Shown: positions 60,835 through 64,000 of the stretch, in pieces
Numbering within the stretch: the stretch's first letter is position 1
Layout of the letters: each line of letters opens with the position of its first letter
Origin: Allacma fusca
Lineage: Eukaryota; Arthropoda; Collembola; Symphypleona; Sminthuridae
Reading direction: 5' to 3'
NCBI GenBank assembly: GCA_947179485.1
Contig: OX359247.1
Coordinates: 63,663,001 to 63,727,000 of the forward strand
DNA: 64,000 bases
Made by a program: the position numbers and the translations under genes
Notes under the pieces: generated by a model
Databases searched by the model: none
What the model saw: the letters and a program-made list of their open reading frames with translations, nothing else
What the model was told of the DNA's origin: nothing

Positions 60835-62932
60835 ATTACAACTACAAAATTTCTAACTGGATAACACCGTATTAAAAAATCAATAGTTCGAGCTATAACT
60901 TACACGATCGTCCGGTTTATCTAGAGTAGGTCTTAGATTTCATTGCTGGAGTTCAGTTTTACAGTTAAAATATTTTATTTTAACAAATGTTATTTTACGC
61001 TCAAAAAGTCTAAATTTGACTAGTATGTATATAGCTATATAAAGTACGGGACATAACTTGATTTTTGTGTCATTAACAAATAACGTCCGAATCAAAGACG
61101 TTGTTTCAATTGTTACATCTTATTGGGGGTTTATTTTAGAATTAAAGACGTCTACCCGTTCTTAGCAAATCGAATTCTGTTTAACATTTTTTAATATATA
61201 AACCTTAAGTCGATGAAATTACTTGTTCGTCACTGGCCTGAAGGATATGTCTCAAAATCTTTTTAACATGTATACAATCATTAAATGGAAGAGTTTTTCA
61301 ATTTGAATTGTCAATTATAACTAAAATATTTCTAACTGGATAACACCGTATTAAAAAATCAATATTTCGAGCTATAACTTACACGATCGTCCGCATTATC
61401 TAGAGTAGGTCTTAGATTTCATTGCTGGAGTTAAAAGTTTTTCAGCTAAAATATTTTATTCTAACAAATGTTGTTTTACGCTCAAAAATTCTAAATATGA
61501 CTAGTATGTATATAGCTATATAAAGTATGGGAAATAACTTGATTTTTGTGTCACTAACAAATAACGTCTGAATCAAAGACGTTGTTGCAAATGTTACAAT
61601 TTATTGGGGATTTATTGTAAAATTTAATTTAAAACGTCTACCGGTTCTTTGCAAATCGAATTCTGTTCCACATTTTATATATTTATAACCGTTTAGTCCA
61701 TGAAATTATTTGTTCGGCTTGGTCTGAAGGTTATGTCTCAAACATTTTGCTACATGTATACAATCAATTAATGGAAGAGTTTTTCAATTTGAATTGTCAA
61801 TTATAACTAAAATATTTCTAACTGGATAACACCGTATTAAAAAATCAATATTTCGAGCTATAACTTACACCATCGTCCGCATTATCTAGAGTAGGTCTTA
61901 GATTTCATTGCTGGAGTTAAAAGTTTTTCAGCTAAAATATTTTATTCTAACAAATGTTGTTTTACGCTCAAAAATTCTAAATATGACTAGTATGTATATA
62001 GCAATATAAAGTATGGGAAATAACTTGATTTTTGTGTCACTAACAAATAACGTCTGAATCAATGACGTTTTTGCAAATTTTACATTTTATTGGGGGTTTA
62101 TTTTAGAATAAAAAACGTCTACCCGTTCTTTGAAAATCGAATTCTGTTTTATATTTTATATATATAAACGTTTAGTCGATGAAATGATTTGTTCGTCCCT
62201 GGTCTGAAGGTTATGTCTCAAACATTTTTTAACATGTATACAATCAATAAATGGAAGAGTTTTTCAATTTAAATTGTCAATTATAACTAACAAATTTCTA
62301 ACTGGACAACAGCGTATTAAAAAATCAATATTTCGAGATATAACTTACACGATCGTCCGCATTATCTAGAGTAGGTCTTAGATTTCATTGCTGGAGTTAA
62401 ACATTTATCAGTTTAAATATTTTATTCTAACAAATGTTGTTTTACGCTCAAAAGTTCAAAATATGACTAGTATGTATATAGCTATATAAAGTACGGGACA
62501 TAACTTGATTTTTGTGTCACTAACAAATAACGTCTGAATCAAAGACGTTGTTGCAAATGTTACATCTTATAGGGGATTTATTGTAAAATATAATTTAAAG
62601 ACGTCTACCCGTTCTCAGCAAATCGAATTCTGTTTAACATTTTTAATATATAAACCTTAAAACGATGAAATTACTTGTTCGTCACTGGCCTGAAGGATAT
62701 GTCTCAAACATTTTTTAACATGTATACAATCATTAAATGGAAGAGTTTTTCAATTTGAATTGTCAATTATAACTAAAAAATTTCTAACTGAATAACACCG
62801 TATTAAAAAATCAATAGTTCGAGCTATAACTTACACGATCGTCCGGTTTATCTAGAGTAGGTCTTAGATTTCATTGCTGGAGTTAAAAGTTTTTCAGCTA
62901 AAATATTTTATTCTAACAAATGTTGTTTTACG

Positions 62933-63411
62933 CTCAAAAATTCTAAATTTGACTAGTATATATATAGCTATATAAAACACGGGACATAACTTGATTTTTG
63001 TGTCATTAACAAATAACGTCCGAATCAAAGACGTTGTTTCAATTGTTACATCTTATTGGGGGTTTATTTTAGAATTAAAAACGTCTACCCGTTCTTTGCA
63101 AATCGAATTCTTTTTAACATTTTTATATATATAAACCTTAAGTCGATGAAATGATTTGTTCGTCACTGGTCTGAAGGTTACGTCTGAAAAAGTTTGCTAC
63201 ATGTATACAATCATTAAATGGAAGAGTTTTTCAATTTGAATTGTCAATTACAACTACAAAATTTCTAACTGGATAACACCGTATTAAAAAACCAATAGTT
63301 CGAGCTATAACTTACACGATCGTCCGGTTTATCTAGAGTAGGTCTTAGATTTCATTGCTGGAGTTCAGTTTTACAGTTAAAATATTTTATTTTAACAAAT
63401 GTTATTTTACG
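62933..63411. repeat. Satellite unit with the empty transposon target site
   Basis: This 479-bp unit has the uninterrupted 'caattacaactac' with ATTACAAC at 63247-63254. Its left part shares 'ataaaacacggg', 'cttttta' and 'gtctgaaaaagtttgc' with the units carrying insertions 3 and 5. Its right part shares 'gttcagttttacag' and 'gttattttacgctcaaaaagtc' with the right flank of all five insertions. It sits four units after insertion 5, where insertion 3 sits after insertion 2. It is therefore the direct empty counterpart of the inserted unit. No footprint of excision is visible. Confidence 0.85.
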
Positions 63412-64000
63412 CTCAAAAAGTCTAAATTTGACTAGTATGTATATAGCTATATAAAGTACGGGACATAACTTGATTTTTGTGTCATTAACAAATAACGTCC
63501 GAATCAAAGACGTTGTTTCAATTGTTACATCTTATTGGGGGTTTATTTTAGAATTAAAAACGTCTACCCGTTCTTTGCAAATCGAATTCTTTTTAACATT
63601 TTTATATATATAAACCTTAAGTCGATGAAATGATTTGTTCGTCACTGGCCTGAAGGATATGTCTCAAAATCTATTTAACATGTATACAATCATTAAATGG
63701 AAGAGTTTTTCAATTTGAATTGTCAATTATAACTAAAAAATTTCTAACTGGATAACACCGTATTAAAAATCAATACTTCGAGCTATAACTTACACGATCG
63801 TCCGGTTTATCTAGAGTAGGTCTTAGATTTCATTGCTGGAGTTAAGTTTTTCATTTAAAATATTTTGTTTTTACAAATGTTGTTTTACGCGCAAAAATTC
63901 TAAATTTGACTAGTATGTATATAGCTATATAAAGTACGGGACATAACTTGATTTTTGTGTCATTAACAAATAACGTCCGAATCAAAGACGTTGTTTCAAT
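62933..64000. repeat. Terminal A-type satellite units, last one cut by the window end
   Basis: Units start at 62933, 63412 and 63890; the last is truncated by the window after 111 bases. The first carries the uninterrupted transposon target site and is described separately. The array clearly continues past the right edge, and the left edge likewise begins inside the array. Confidence 0.95.

Larger units (their letters stand above)
46064..62932. repeat. Composite higher-order satellite array carrying five transposon-bearing units (15 units)
   Basis: Unit starts: 46064 (insertion 1), 48471 (2), 50879, 51360, 51846, 52328, 52812 (3), 55219 (4), 57626, 58107, 58593 (5), 61000, 61481, 61967, 62447. 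The full higher-order unit reads: A-type with insertion; A-to-B mosaic of 481 bp (switch near 51200 in the first copy); B of 486 bp; C of about 480 bp with 'agcaatataaag'; B-to-A mosaic of 484-486 bp. It measures 4341 bp from 48471 to 52812 and 4340 bp from 58593 to 62933. The copy after insertion 4 has lost two units: the unit at 58107 starts like the one at 51360 and ends like the B-to-A unit. Inserted units 1+2 and 3+4 are direct neighbours with a period of 2407 bp. Confidence 0.9.

Noticed and set aside
1..64000. CRISPR array because of regular repeats
   Set aside because: Repeats are whole 480-bp monomers without unique spacers; this is a tandem satellite.

Overview
The window is one essentially uninterrupted tandem satellite array from a eukaryote. 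Monomers are about 475-488 bp and roughly 70% A+T, all in the same orientation, edge to edge from base 1 to base 64000. Taking the first base of the CTC in the conserved 'ttttacgCTC' as the unit start, I count 113 complete units plus a 111-base partial unit at the right end. I see no protein-coding gene, rRNA, tRNA, CRISPR array or bacterial operon. The eukaryotic assignment rests on the satellite architecture and on a hAT-type DNA transposon with an 8-bp target duplication. I cannot name the taxon.

Layout. 1-14330: 30 fairly homogeneous A-type units (cgtccgaatc, ttcaattgttac, cggtttatctagag), including a duplicated multi-unit block at an offset of 3824 bp. 14331-23906: 20 more diverged A-type units, with an over-long 657-bp unit (19607-20263) and a 300-bp truncated unit (23130-23429). 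23907-34021: 21 B-type units (cgtctgaatc, gcaaatgttac, cgcattatctagag), including a 411-bp deleted unit and a 3-unit higher-order repeat of 1456 bp. 34022-44131: 21 units in which a 486-bp B unit leads blocks of alternating 4 and 3 units (1926 and 1446 bp). 44132-46063: four units that are mosaics of types. 46064-62932: a higher-order array mixing A, B and C types, in which five units carry the same transposon insertion. 62933-64000: an A unit with the uninterrupted insertion site, one more A unit and a partial one.

The most informative part is the last 18 kb. A 1920-bp non-autonomous hAT-like element has 19-bp perfect terminal inverted repeats starting CAGTG, GGGTAC-rich subterminal arrays and 8-bp duplications ATTACAAC. 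It occurs five times, always at the same base of the monomer with the same duplication and nearly identical sequence. This means one transposition followed by amplification as part of the satellite, giving a 2407-bp composite repeat unit. An empty version of the same monomer lies at 62933-63411, in the higher-order position where an inserted unit would be expected.

Each monomer also carries a conserved 14-bp palindrome overlapping a consensus-like TATA box, and a small hairpin AACGTC/GACGTT. These could matter for satellite transcription or chromatin, but the sequence alone does not show that. No step here requires an encoded protein. The visible processes are unequal exchange, template switching and hitchhiking of a transposon.
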